Assembly: GCF_004801395.1 (NCBI RefSeq) | Contig: NZ_SSOA01000005.1 | Coordinates: 124,001-188,000, forward strand | Length of the DNA stretch: 64,000 nt | Direction of reading: 5' to 3' | From: Gillisella terrae | GTDB taxonomy: Bacteria > Pseudomonadota > Alphaproteobacteria > Rhizobiales > Rhizobiaceae | Shown here: positions 32,680 to 41,063 of the stretch, piece by piece | How the letters are laid out: each line of letters starts with the position of its first letter | Position numbering within the stretch: the first letter of the stretch is position 1 | Notes under the pieces: model-generated | What the model was told of the DNA's origin: nothing | What the model saw: only the letters and a program-made list of their open reading frames with translations | The model's database searches: none | Position numbers and translations under genes: made by a program

Positions 32680-35405
32680 CAGTTGCGATTTCCGCCAAAA
32701 ATCCCTGAGGCAGACCAACCGCCACTCGAGGTCGAGAAGCTCCCCATCATGCCTTTTGCGACCTCACCGCTTGAACCATTCACCAAGGCCCCAGAGATCT
32801 GCGTAGCACCATTCGTACCGCTAAAACTGGAAGAACTGGGGAAAGTCACACCGCTTGAGAAAGAGTGACTGTCGAAGTTGTTGACGGAAACGGTGCCATT
32901 GCGCGCCGCAAAATCCACCGTGGCCGAGAGCTGACCCGTTGCAATATATTGCGATGAGCCGCTAACCACGGTGCCAACGGCATTGCCGGAATAGGTTGCT
33001 GTGCCGCTTGACGGCAAATCGACATTGGCCGTGACATCGCCAATAATCCAGTTGCCCAGATGGCCGGATATGATCGAACCATCGCCCGTGTCAGCTTCAC
33101 CCCACCACCCCCATGTGAGGTAGCTGCAATTGCACAGCTCCGAGGACGTTCCGCCCTCAAACACTTTGACGGGTGCAACTTTGGAACTCATCACATAGGC
33201 ACGATTGCTGCCACCCGAGGCGGCAAAAGTCTTGTCATCCAGATAGACCGCGCCACCATCTCTGTCGGTGAAGCCGATTCTATCATTATACGAAAAACTG
33301 TCACCGTCGATCCGGGAAAAGTCCGCCGAAAAACTGCTCTGGCTGGCATTGAACGTCATGGAGACCTTGCCAAATACCGAGGATGTGGCACCATCTTCAC
33401 TAAGGGCAATGGATGAAAACCCTTGCATGGTCTTGCCAGCATAGGCCTGCGTGCTGGTGGTCGTGGATGTCAGATTACCGACATGGATGGTCGAGAATGA
33501 CGTTTCATCTTCAATGCCATCACTATTGTAGGAAACAGCGTCCTTAAGGAACGAGCCAGTCCCGTCCAATGTGTTGGTTACCACCAGATATTGACCATTG
33601 GAGCCGAAAATCGCATCACCACCATTGGCGCCCGCAACGCTGCCAATGTTGCCAGAGGCATAATAGGTGACTCCATTGGCGCTGAGCCGGTCACTCCCTC
33701 CCCGTTTGCCCGAAAAACCATAGGTCACATCATCGTCAAGCAGGCTGATCTTGCCGGTCGTCATACCAATCGCGCTTTGCTGACTTTCTCCTTCCCCGCT
33801 GATCACAAGCCATCCCTGCAAGCCTTTGGCGAGAATGCTGGTGTCCGTTGGCGCAGGCGTCACCGCAATCAGGAGGTCGCTGGAGGCTGCATTGGCGAAA
33901 TTGACACCCGACAGACGTTGGCCATCGGCGAAGGCAAGTGCGCTTCCCGATCCGGTGACCAATGGAGAGATGGCATCGGCTGACAATGTGTAATGCCGAA
34001 TGCCGGAATAGGTGAACACATTGGCGGCATTCGCCGCATCGCCAGCAATCACATAGAGCGGATTGCTTCCATTCTTCAGCAGATAGGCACGAAAATTATC
34101 CGTGCCGACATAAGCATTGCCCGAATAAGTGGCACCTTTGTAAGCGACATTTGACACGCTATTGCGCGTGAAAGCGCGATCAGCATAGACTGGAAGCCTG
34201 AGCGTATCAGCGTCTGTCAACGTGGCAGTGCCATCACTCCCCTCATTTCCACTGAGCGTGCCTGTACGATCGGTCTGGGCAGAGCCGCCGACAATGCTAT
34301 CATCACTCGCGGACGTCAGAACACGCACCGAAGCAGTGCGGTTGATGGGAGGGGATGGTGTTGGCGTTGGTGTCGGTGTTGGAACTGGGGCTGGGGCTGG
34401 GGCTGGCGTTGGACCTGGTGTTGGAGTTGGAGTTGGACTTGGAGTCGGAGTCGGGGCAGACGTGCCCGGCGTGGTCGCGGCGACTGCGCGGTTGGCATCC
34501 TGCTCGATCAAAGACAGCTTGGCCGTGGCGCTGGCCGTTTGCTCTGGCAAGAAAACGGGGCGTGGTTGTGGTACGGGAAGATTGGAGAGCAAAGTGCTTC
34601 TGGAGTTGTACCGGCCAACACCGCTCTGGCTCACCTGATCATCAACTGGCACTTTTCCCGCACCGCCATGGCTGCCCGCCGGACTGGCGAGACGGCTTTG
34701 CATTGCTTTCAGGAACGTTTCGGGCGTGCGCGAAACCCTGCGGCCATTGGCATCGACAATGATGGAATAGCCTGCCTTGAACAAACGGGTCGAGGTGCCA
34801 CCAAAATTCAGAGTCACATCACGGCCAAAAATCATGGAGATATGCGGCGGTGTCTCATCGCCGCCTTCCTCTCTATCTGTATTCTTCTTGCCAGATTCTC
34901 CGCGAGAACCGCGCTTGGGTTCCTGCCCCATTTTGCCGAGGTCAATATCGACAACAGCGCCGCGAATACCGGCCGTGCCAATGGGCGTGTTGATTGTCGC
35001 GCCGCCATCGGTTTTCGACGTCTTGCCGCCGATAAACCGCATGAACCCCCTGGATAGGCTAGCGGACACTTTGGCTGTTCCGGCCTCTGGATCGTAGACA
35101 AAGCTGTCTATTGTCAGTTTGGAATTGGGGCCGACGGTAAAAGCTGTTCCATCCGCAAGCAGGATCTGCACCAGTCCTTCCCCACTGGTGTTGATCACCT
35201 GATTATGGATCACGGCATCGCCGATGCTCATGAGACGTGCGCCTTGTCCGGGGATTTCACTGGACGCTTGCGGATTGACCGCGCTTGCCACCCCGACACG
35301 GGCATTTTCTCTGGCCACAGCAGGGCCGTTGGCAACAAGAATCCCAAGACCTGTGACCACAAGATGGGCGCTGATCGCATGCCACCATGAGTTTCGCATG
35401 CCCAT
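32679..35405 (-). CDS. Exported FecR-domain protein with Thr-Pro linker and TbpB-like C-terminal barrel
   Basis: The 908-residue protein has an N-terminal export signal, a FecR domain (about residues 55-160, LLADGTAFTVGPNSKLTIDS and INTPIGTAGIRGAVVDI), a Thr-Pro/Ala-Pro linker near 325-365, and a glycine/serine-rich beta region. The last 110 residues (TATYSGNAVGTV, LSATVDFAARNGTVSVNNF, KGMMGSFSTSSGGWSASGIF) resemble the small beta-barrels of TbpB-like surface proteins. No lipobox cysteine is visible after the signal. I chose the ATG at 35405 with GAGGG 9 bp upstream. It sits between a TPR-barrel gene and the cyclase, all coupled. Its role is unknown; a secreted or surface sensor/binder is my inference. 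Confidence 0.75.
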   Translation of the reverse strand: MGMRNSWWHAISAHLVVTGLGILVANGPAVARENARVGVASAVNPQASSEIPGQGARLMSIGDAVIHNQVINTSGEGLVQILLADGTAFTVGPNSKLTIDSFVYDPEAGTAKVSASLSRGFMRFIGGKTSKTDGGATINTPIGTAGIRGAVVDIDLGKMGQEPKRGSRGESGKKNTDREEGGDETPPHISMIFGRDVTLNFGGTSTRLFKAGYSIIVDANGRRVSRTPETFLKAMQSRLASPAGSHGGAGKVPVDDQVSQSGVGRYNSRSTLLSNLPVPQPRPVFLPEQTASATAKLSLIEQDANRAVAATTPGTSAPTPTPSPTPTPTPGPTPAPAPAPVPTPTPTPTPSPPINRTASVRVLTSASDDSIVGGSAQTDRTGTLSGNEGSDGTATLTDADTLRLPVYADRAFTRNSVSNVAYKGATYSGNAYVGTDNFRAYLLKNGSNPLYVIAGDAANAANVFTYSGIRHYTLSADAISPLVTGSGSALAFADGQRLSGVNFANAASSDLLIAVTPAPTDTSILAKGLQGWLVISGEGESQQSAIGMTTGKISLLDDDVTYGFSGKRGGSDRLSANGVTYYASGNIGSVAGANGGDAIFGSNGQYLVVTNTLDGTGSFLKDAVSYNSDGIEDETSFSTIHVGNLTSTTTSTQAYAGKTMQGFSSIALSEDGATSSVFGKVSMTFNASQSSFSADFSRIDGDSFSYNDRIGFTDRDGGAVYLDDKTFAASGGSNRAYVMSSKVAPVKVFEGGTSSELCNCSYLTWGWWGEADTGDGSIISGHLGNWIIGDVTANVDLPSSGTATYSGNAVGTVVSGSSQYIATGQLSATVDFAARNGTVSVNNFDSHSFSSGVTFPSSSSFSGTNGATQISGALVNGSSGEVAKGMMGSFSTSSGGWSASGIFGGNRN

Positions 35406-35406
35406 A

Positions 35407-36810
35407 TCAAAAAGCCCTCTTAAAACCGATTGCCAGCGTGGTATTGTCAAAGACGCTGGTGTCATAGTTGGACCAGGACTTTTCATAACTGGCCTGTGCA
35501 AAGGCCGACCATTTTTTGGAAACGGGGACTGTCTGCGTCAGATTGATCGACCATCTGGTCATCTGCTGTGACGAATTGCTGATCATTGGATCGGCCTGAT
35601 CAGAGAAACGTCGAGAGAGCAGAGTGGATACGGACACATTCCATGGGTCCGGCAGGCTTGATATCGGCGACATAAAATCCACGGAGATGCCGCTTGTTGC
35701 GGCAAATTGCCAGTAGGAATTATAATCAACGTCCGCGTCAAACCGATCGACAATACCGGAAAACCCTAGATTGACGCTGTTCGACAACCGGTAAACGGAC
35801 AGAAATTGCGTTTGGAACCGATCACCCGATTTATTGCTGAGAGAGGGATAATCCTTGGAATTGTATAGATGCTCATAGCGATATTCGCTACGGATGCCGT
35901 AAAATGCGTTGTTGTTGGCGCGCATGCCGACGAGCGCGCCCGCACCAAACGTTACCATCAGGGGATCTCCTGAGAGAACGCCTCCGCCCATGATGCCATA
36001 GGTATCCAGTGTATAGTCTGCCAAACCGATACTGTTGAGATCAAAAGACGGACCGGCGGTCACTTCCCCATAGCCGAGATTGAGGTTTGTTGTTTGGCGG
36101 TAGAACTCGCCATAGGTGCGTAAACCGGTCTTGAATGTTACCCCCTGCATGGGCAGATCAATGACACTTTGAAACTCGCCGCTGGTATAAAGGCTGACAT
36201 CTGACGATTTGCGGGCTTCATTCGACAAGACGTAATTGAGGCCATTCAGTGTGACGGTTGCGGCAGTTGGGCCGCTGTTGGCATTCGTCTGATAGCGCGT
36301 GCCTGCGCTGATCACGCCGGAAAATGCCGTGATATCACTGTTGCGCGCGATCGCCTGCTGGTATTCTTCTACCTTCTGGCGCACTTCCGGCGGCGTGTTT
36401 GCGCTGGAAACGGCCGCGTCAAAATAGGTTTTTGCCGTTTTGAAAGCACCAAGCCGGAAATAAAGCACACCGAGTTCAAGCTGAAGACGCGGCAAACCTG
36501 GAGCAAAAATCAGCATGCGCTCCAGCGTTGCAATCGCACCTTCAAGATCGCCAACCTGCGATGACAAGGCTGCATACTCAAACGCCGCATCCAGATTCCC
36601 CGGCTGATCAAGCATCGTCTGAAACAGAACCTTGCGCCGCGCTTCAATGGTTGCCACAGCCAGTTTCTCTGCCCGTGGCGGCCGGTTAAACTGGTCTTGG
36701 GCCTTTGCAACATCAGCCTGCGCAACCGCAGCAGCCGACAAGGCGAGACACGACAATATCATGGTCGCCGCCGCGGGTAGCCGCCCATAAATCCTGAAAA
36801 CACGCAACAT
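35407..36810 (-). CDS. TPR plus outer-membrane beta-barrel protein (SLAM-like)
   Basis: The 467-residue protein has a signal peptide (ILSCLALSAAAVAQA), a TPR region (about residues 65-150: YAALSSQVGDLEGAIATLER and LGVLYFRLGAFKTAKTYFDA), and a C-terminal barrel of alternating strands ending in phenylalanine (TLAIGFKRAF), the usual outer-membrane insertion signal. Periplasmic TPRs followed by a barrel of about 300 residues is the layout of surface lipoprotein assembly modulators (SLAM), which export TbpB-like proteins. The next gene encodes just such a barrel. It is the first gene of the operon; no strong ribosome-binding site is visible. Other TPR-barrel exporters are possible. Confidence 0.75.
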   Translation of the reverse strand: MLRVFRIYGRLPAAATMILSCLALSAAAVAQADVAKAQDQFNRPPRAEKLAVATIEARRKVLFQTMLDQPGNLDAAFEYAALSSQVGDLEGAIATLERMLIFAPGLPRLQLELGVLYFRLGAFKTAKTYFDAAVSSANTPPEVRQKVEEYQQAIARNSDITAFSGVISAGTRYQTNANSGPTAATVTLNGLNYVLSNEARKSSDVSLYTSGEFQSVIDLPMQGVTFKTGLRTYGEFYRQTTNLNLGYGEVTAGPSFDLNSIGLADYTLDTYGIMGGGVLSGDPLMVTFGAGALVGMRANNNAFYGIRSEYRYEHLYNSKDYPSLSNKSGDRFQTQFLSVYRLSNSVNLGFSGIVDRFDADVDYNSYWQFAATSGISVDFMSPISSLPDPWNVSVSTLLSRRFSDQADPMISNSSQQMTRWSINLTQTVPVSKKWSAFAQASYEKSWSNYDTSVFDNTTLAIGFKRAF

Positions 36811-36962
36811 CGTTAAATCTATTCAAAAGGGTGACTTTATCAGCCTCCATTAACATGGACCCGGTATAGATAACGAGAATTCAACGGGTTATGATTATCG
36901 GCATTCCGTCCCTAAATAGACACATTTCGTCCCACTGCGGTTTCGGCCTGGTCACGGCCGGA

Positions 36963-37007
36963 TTAAAACCTGTCGTCGTGAATAGGATTCAGTGCGACAG
37001 GCTTTAA
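36963..37007. promoter_or_regulatory. Stem-loop before the second ABC pair
   Basis: TTAAAACCTGTCG and CGACAGGCTTTAA form 13-bp arms with one mismatch and a 19-bp loop, 37 bp before the ABC start, in the 234-bp gap between divergent operons. It could be an operator or an RNA leader structure. I see no other gene in this gap. Confidence 0.5.
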
Positions 37008-37044
37008 TGAAGATTGCAAGCGCGACAATTCCGGGCAAGATCTA

Positions 37045-39057
37045 ATGCAAACCGAACGCCAAGCGATGCGTCGTGATGGGTGGAAACAACGGGCGGTCAT
37101 AACGCCCGACATCCTTCAGGGCGAGCATGCCGAATGCGGAATCGCCGCTCTTGCGATCCTGCTCGGATTTCATGGGGTGCATGTCTCACTGGCCGAATTG
37201 CGCCAGCAAAGTGGATCATTGCTTCGAGGATCAACTTTGCGCCACTTGGCGCAGCTTGCTGAAAAAGAGGGTTTCAAGGCAACGGCCCATCGGTGGGAGC
37301 CTTTGAACCTTAAACAACAAGAACTTCCAGTGATCGCCCATATGCGTTTTATCCATTTTGTGGTGGTCGAGCGGATCAATGACGATGGCGTTCTCATCAA
37401 TGATCCCTCCTGTGGGCCTATGCTGATAACGCCACAAGCCTTTTCCCGAGATTTCACGGGCATTGTTCTCAAGATCCAGCCGAGAATCCCACGCCGCCGT
37501 GGCACTGCCTTTTCCTTCCATCAAGCGCTTGCGACATGTTTTCGTCCCGATCGGATATTGCGGAAGGCAGGCTTTGAAGGGGCGGTCGTCCGTTACAGTC
37601 TCGCCGCCAGCCTGCTGTGTATTGCCAGTGGCATTACGGCACCGCTGGGGCTGGACATTCTGTTGCAACAAAGCGACCAGCATCCGTTTGCAGGCGTTGT
37701 CATGTTCGCAAGCGCAGGTCTTACATTTTTCATGGCCTTGGTTTTGAGCGATGCCTGCTGTTTGAATTTGGGCAGAATGGCCTGGAAACGCCTCGTAAAC
37801 AGCATCAGGGCCGCAGGTGATGAACACTTCCTGTTCGCGCGGCCACAGCGCACAATGATGTTGTTTGGTGCCGTGAAAGACATTCAGGCTACGGAGGTCA
37901 TGAACGCCTTTCAGGCTCTGCTATGGACCATGAGCGCGCTGCTGGTCGGCGCATGGCTTCACCCTCTTCCGGTTTTGCTGGTGGCTTTGCTGTTTCTGAC
38001 GCAAGGACTTTGTTTATGGCAGGTGTATCGCAGACGTGGCGGAGTGATTGCCCGGTTTGGAGTCGGGAAAATGCCCGTAGAAAGTGTCGATGTGGATTTC
38101 CTCAGCAATCCAAACTGGGCCGCAATTGGATATTCAAGCGACATTCTCTTCAATAGGTTGGCAGGTGTCCATGCCTTGAAGGCATCCGATGCGATAAAGA
38201 CAGCCGAGGCGTGGCTTGGCCCCGAGACGCTGATAACGGCGCTGGACGTGATGAAATTTGCGCTGCCGATCCTGCTTCTCATACATGGGCAGGCCAACGC
38301 CGATGCCACCCTGTTTGCGCTCATACTTGGCGTAGCGACATGTTTTATGGTGCCTCGTCTCAAACGAGGGCTGCATAGCAAGCCGCTGAGGGATGCTTTG
38401 GTTTACCTCCATGATTTGCCGCCTGCGGCTGCGCAACCGCGGGCGGCAATATCTACAACGGCAAAGGTATCGATCACCCAAGGTTGCTGGTCGCCAACCG
38501 TCGATGCGCCACCGGTGCTGGAAAATGTCAACATGAGCGTGCACAGCGGGCAGGTGTTGATCGTGCATGGACCGCCAGGCTGTGGCATGACAACATTGGC
38601 GCGGCTGGCGTCTGGTCTGCTGACGCCAACCCATGGGGCGGTTGAGATCGGTGGTCGCGCGATCCTTGTTGATCATCGGCTTTTGATCATACCGGGTACG
38701 ATCCGCCAGAATTTATGCCTCAATCGTGCCGACATCGCGGATTCCACACTGTTGGCAAACCTCGAGGCGGTTGACCTTTACCAAACGATTCATCGACGTG
38801 GCGGCCTGGATATGACGTTAAATGGCGATCGGCCAAGCCTGAGTGGTGGTCAACTGCGACGCCTGATGATTGCGCGTGCGCTCTGCCATGAAGCCGGGGT
38901 TTTGGTGTTGGACGAAGTCCTGGATAACGTGGAAACCGATCTGGCAAAAGAAATCCTCGGCACTCTCAAAGCTCGCGGTCTGGCTGTGGTGCTCACGACG
39001 AAAAACAAGGATTTGCTGGACAGCGAGGACCAACATCTTTGCCTTGAAGAGGCATGA
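37045..39057 (+). CDS. C39-peptidase ABC transporter with degenerate Walker A
   Basis: The 670-residue protein has an N-terminal C39 peptidase with oxyanion Gln25, Cys31 (AECGIAAL), His104 (FIHFVVVE) and Asp120 (INDPSCG), so it should still cut double-glycine leaders. A shortened exporter domain (about 180-430) follows. In the ATPase domain the Walker A reads GPPGCGMTT, with methionine in place of the essential lysine, while the signature LSGGQ and Walker B VLVLDEVLD are intact. The next gene shows the opposite pattern, so the two probably form one transporter with a single working ATP site. It is divergent from the NHLP operon and distinct from its ABC proteins. Confidence 0.85.
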   Translation: MQTERQAMRRDGWKQRAVITPDILQGEHAECGIAALAILLGFHGVHVSLAELRQQSGSLLRGSTLRHLAQLAEKEGFKATAHRWEPLNLKQQELPVIAHMRFIHFVVVERINDDGVLINDPSCGPMLITPQAFSRDFTGIVLKIQPRIPRRRGTAFSFHQALATCFRPDRILRKAGFEGAVVRYSLAASLLCIASGITAPLGLDILLQQSDQHPFAGVVMFASAGLTFFMALVLSDACCLNLGRMAWKRLVNSIRAAGDEHFLFARPQRTMMLFGAVKDIQATEVMNAFQALLWTMSALLVGAWLHPLPVLLVALLFLTQGLCLWQVYRRRGGVIARFGVGKMPVESVDVDFLSNPNWAAIGYSSDILFNRLAGVHALKASDAIKTAEAWLGPETLITALDVMKFALPILLLIHGQANADATLFALILGVATCFMVPRLKRGLHSKPLRDALVYLHDLPPAAAQPRAAISTTAKVSITQGCWSPTVDAPPVLENVNMSVHSGQVLIVHGPPGCGMTTLARLASGLLTPTHGAVEIGGRAILVDHRLLIIPGTIRQNLCLNRADIADSTLLANLEAVDLYQTIHRRGGLDMTLNGDRPSLSGGQLRRLMIARALCHEAGVLVLDEVLDNVETDLAKEILGTLKARGLAVVLTTKNKDLLDSEDQHLCLEEA

Positions 39058-40835
39058 TGACACAGCCTGCTCACCACCCTCATCAATGGTACCGTGCCCA
39101 TGTCAGGCTCAGACGGGTACGTTTTGCAGCCTCGTTGCAGCCCCACCAGGATGCCGGGCCATTGGTGCGCCATGGACCTGAGGAGGCAGACACAGCCTCA
39201 AGCGCTGAACGGATAGAAATGCCCTATCCGCTTGCTCCGGCCCAAGGCCTTACGCTGCGCCAATGGATTTCCCATTGGCCGCTCGCAGGCTCTCGACGGC
39301 GCTATATTATCGATCTCGTTTTGGCCCATCTGCCGGTTTTTGGCTCTATTTTTCCTTTCTTATGGGTTCAGGCTCCCAATGATGGTATTCGGCTCGCCTT
39401 GATCATTGCCTTCCTATGCCTCTTCATGGGTGGCCGCCGTTCTAAAATTCGGCTGCAACGCAATCAAACGGTGGCGGTCCATGGTCGCCTTTGGGATCAA
39501 CTTCTGTCGTCCCCCCCACCGCCCCCCCCACCGGCCCCTCCTGCGGATGATCTTGCGCAAGACCGCCACGCACAGGCCTTGCGGCTTCGCATGGCGCTGG
39601 AGGGCGCGCTTTGCGTTGACGAAAACCGCTGCAAGATCGTCGCGTCAGCATGTTTGCTGGTGACGCTTCACGGCCTGATGGCGTGGTCTGCGGACCCAAA
39701 CGCTGTCGCGATGATGCTTTGTGCCTGTGCATCAATGACGTTCCTCGCTGGACTATTTCAGGTCTATTGTGACCGGCTGAACACGCAACAGACGATAAAA
39801 GCAGAACACTTTGCGCGTCTTCAACAGCGTTTGACGTTCCATTTGCCGCTCTTGCGGCAAATGGAACAAGCCGCTTCCATGCACGCGGAGCTGAATAGGG
39901 TTCAGCAAGATCATAGCGCGCATGTGTTTTTTACGCGCTGCATCCACTCATTGGCCGCCCTCGCCTCTCTGGTTCTCGCAAGCGGGTGGCTCTTGGGAAT
40001 TTGCCTAAGCCGGTTGCCGTTGACGATAGGAATCATGACGGATCTGCTGTTGCTTGGCCCAGGCCTCTACACGGCTGCGCGTTTCGGTGTCAGCATTGCG
40101 CGCGTGGTTTGCAGCATGTGGCGTGTGGCGGCGGCATCCCCCGATATGCCGCACTTGTCGGTGTCCAGGGACGAGCGAGACATCGAAGGCCTATCCAGAA
40201 TTTGCCTCAATAACATCAGTTTCAGCCATGACGATCCATCCCACCTGCTGTTGCGCAATGTATCGCTTTGCGTCAACAAGGGGGATGTCATCGCCCTGAC
40301 GGGTCCCTCCGGGAGTGGAAAATCCACCTTTCTCATGCTTCTTATGGGGCTGGTGACGCCGCAGGCTGGCACGATCACCATCAATGACCAACTTTATCCG
40401 TGGACAGGGCTTTCCGGGTATCGAAGCCGGATTGCCAGTGTATTTCAAGATACGTTGATTGGCTTTTCGACTTTGCGCACCGCGATCAGCCTCAATGCAG
40501 CGCATTTAACCACAGATGACATTCTTCAGGCTGCTGAAGACGCAGGGCTGAGCGAAGCCATTGCCATGCTGCCCATGGGATTGGAAACTTTAATGGTTGA
40601 GGGAGGGTTTCCAAACAGTCTGATGCAACAAGTTTTGATTGCGCAAGGACTGGCGCAAAAGCCGGACCTTCTGGTTCTCGATGAGACATTTTCCGCGCTG
40701 GGTCTGGCAACAGCGAACAACATCATCGCCGCCGTTCGCCGCCGCCGCATCACGCTGGTCTTTGCAACCCACAGAGCCGATCTCGCAGCTCTGGCCGACC
40801 GTATCTTGCCGTTTGATGTTGCCCGGAATGATTAA
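39054..40835 (+). CDS. ABC transporter half with degenerate signature motif, partner of the upstream C39 protein
   Basis: The 593-residue protein has a polar N-terminus of about 75 residues, an exporter domain with predicted helices between 90 and 350, and an ATPase domain with intact Walker A GPSGSGKST and Walker B LLVLDETFSAL. The signature LSGGQ is replaced by FPNSLMQQ. There is no peptidase domain. A Pro-rich loop SSPPPPPPPAPPADD near residue 155 is encoded by C7 and C8 runs at 39511-39529, sites where strand slippage could shift the frame. It overlaps the upstream gene by four bases (ATGA). Confidence 0.82.
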   Translation: MMTQPAHHPHQWYRAHVRLRRVRFAASLQPHQDAGPLVRHGPEEADTASSAERIEMPYPLAPAQGLTLRQWISHWPLAGSRRRYIIDLVLAHLPVFGSIFPFLWVQAPNDGIRLALIIAFLCLFMGGRRSKIRLQRNQTVAVHGRLWDQLLSSPPPPPPPAPPADDLAQDRHAQALRLRMALEGALCVDENRCKIVASACLLVTLHGLMAWSADPNAVAMMLCACASMTFLAGLFQVYCDRLNTQQTIKAEHFARLQQRLTFHLPLLRQMEQAASMHAELNRVQQDHSAHVFFTRCIHSLAALASLVLASGWLLGICLSRLPLTIGIMTDLLLLGPGLYTAARFGVSIARVVCSMWRVAAASPDMPHLSVSRDERDIEGLSRICLNNISFSHDDPSHLLLRNVSLCVNKGDVIALTGPSGSGKSTFLMLLMGLVTPQAGTITINDQLYPWTGLSGYRSRIASVFQDTLIGFSTLRTAISLNAAHLTTDDILQAAEDAGLSEAIAMLPMGLETLMVEGGFPNSLMQQVLIAQGLAQKPDLLVLDETFSALGLATANNIIAAVRRRRITLVFATHRADLAALADRILPFDVARND

Positions 40836-40952
40836 CGGTTGTCCGCGAAAGGCCCGCAGAGGCACAGCATGAAACAAAATGCCACGATTGCGGGATGAAA
40901 TCGACGTATAGCGATGTGCCGTGGACCAGATGGATCGCCTATACAAGCTCCA

Positions 40953-41059
40953 TAGAGTTTGTCAGGGAAAAGTGGAGTCCTGTTTTTCTGATCAGACAAA
41001 CGAAAACAAAGAATATGAGGGTCTGTCAGGTTCAATCTGAATCCGACAGACCCTCATAT
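40953..41059. repeat. Dispersed repeat, family B, full copy, inverted
   Basis: TAGAGTTTGTCAGGGAAAAG...ACAAACGAAAACAAAGAAT...GGGTCTGTCAGGTTCAAT with the ATCCGACAGACCC arm. It is the reverse of the 14601 copy and ends just before the SulP reading frame, so the SulP promoter or start lies close to or within it. Confidence 0.85.
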
Positions 41060-41063
41060 CCGC

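Noticed and set aside
34335-34460. GGTGTTGGCGTTGG-like short tandem repeat as a possible CRISPR or minisatellite
   Set aside because: It encodes the Thr-Pro/Ala-Pro linker of the FecR protein on the minus strand; there are no spacers.
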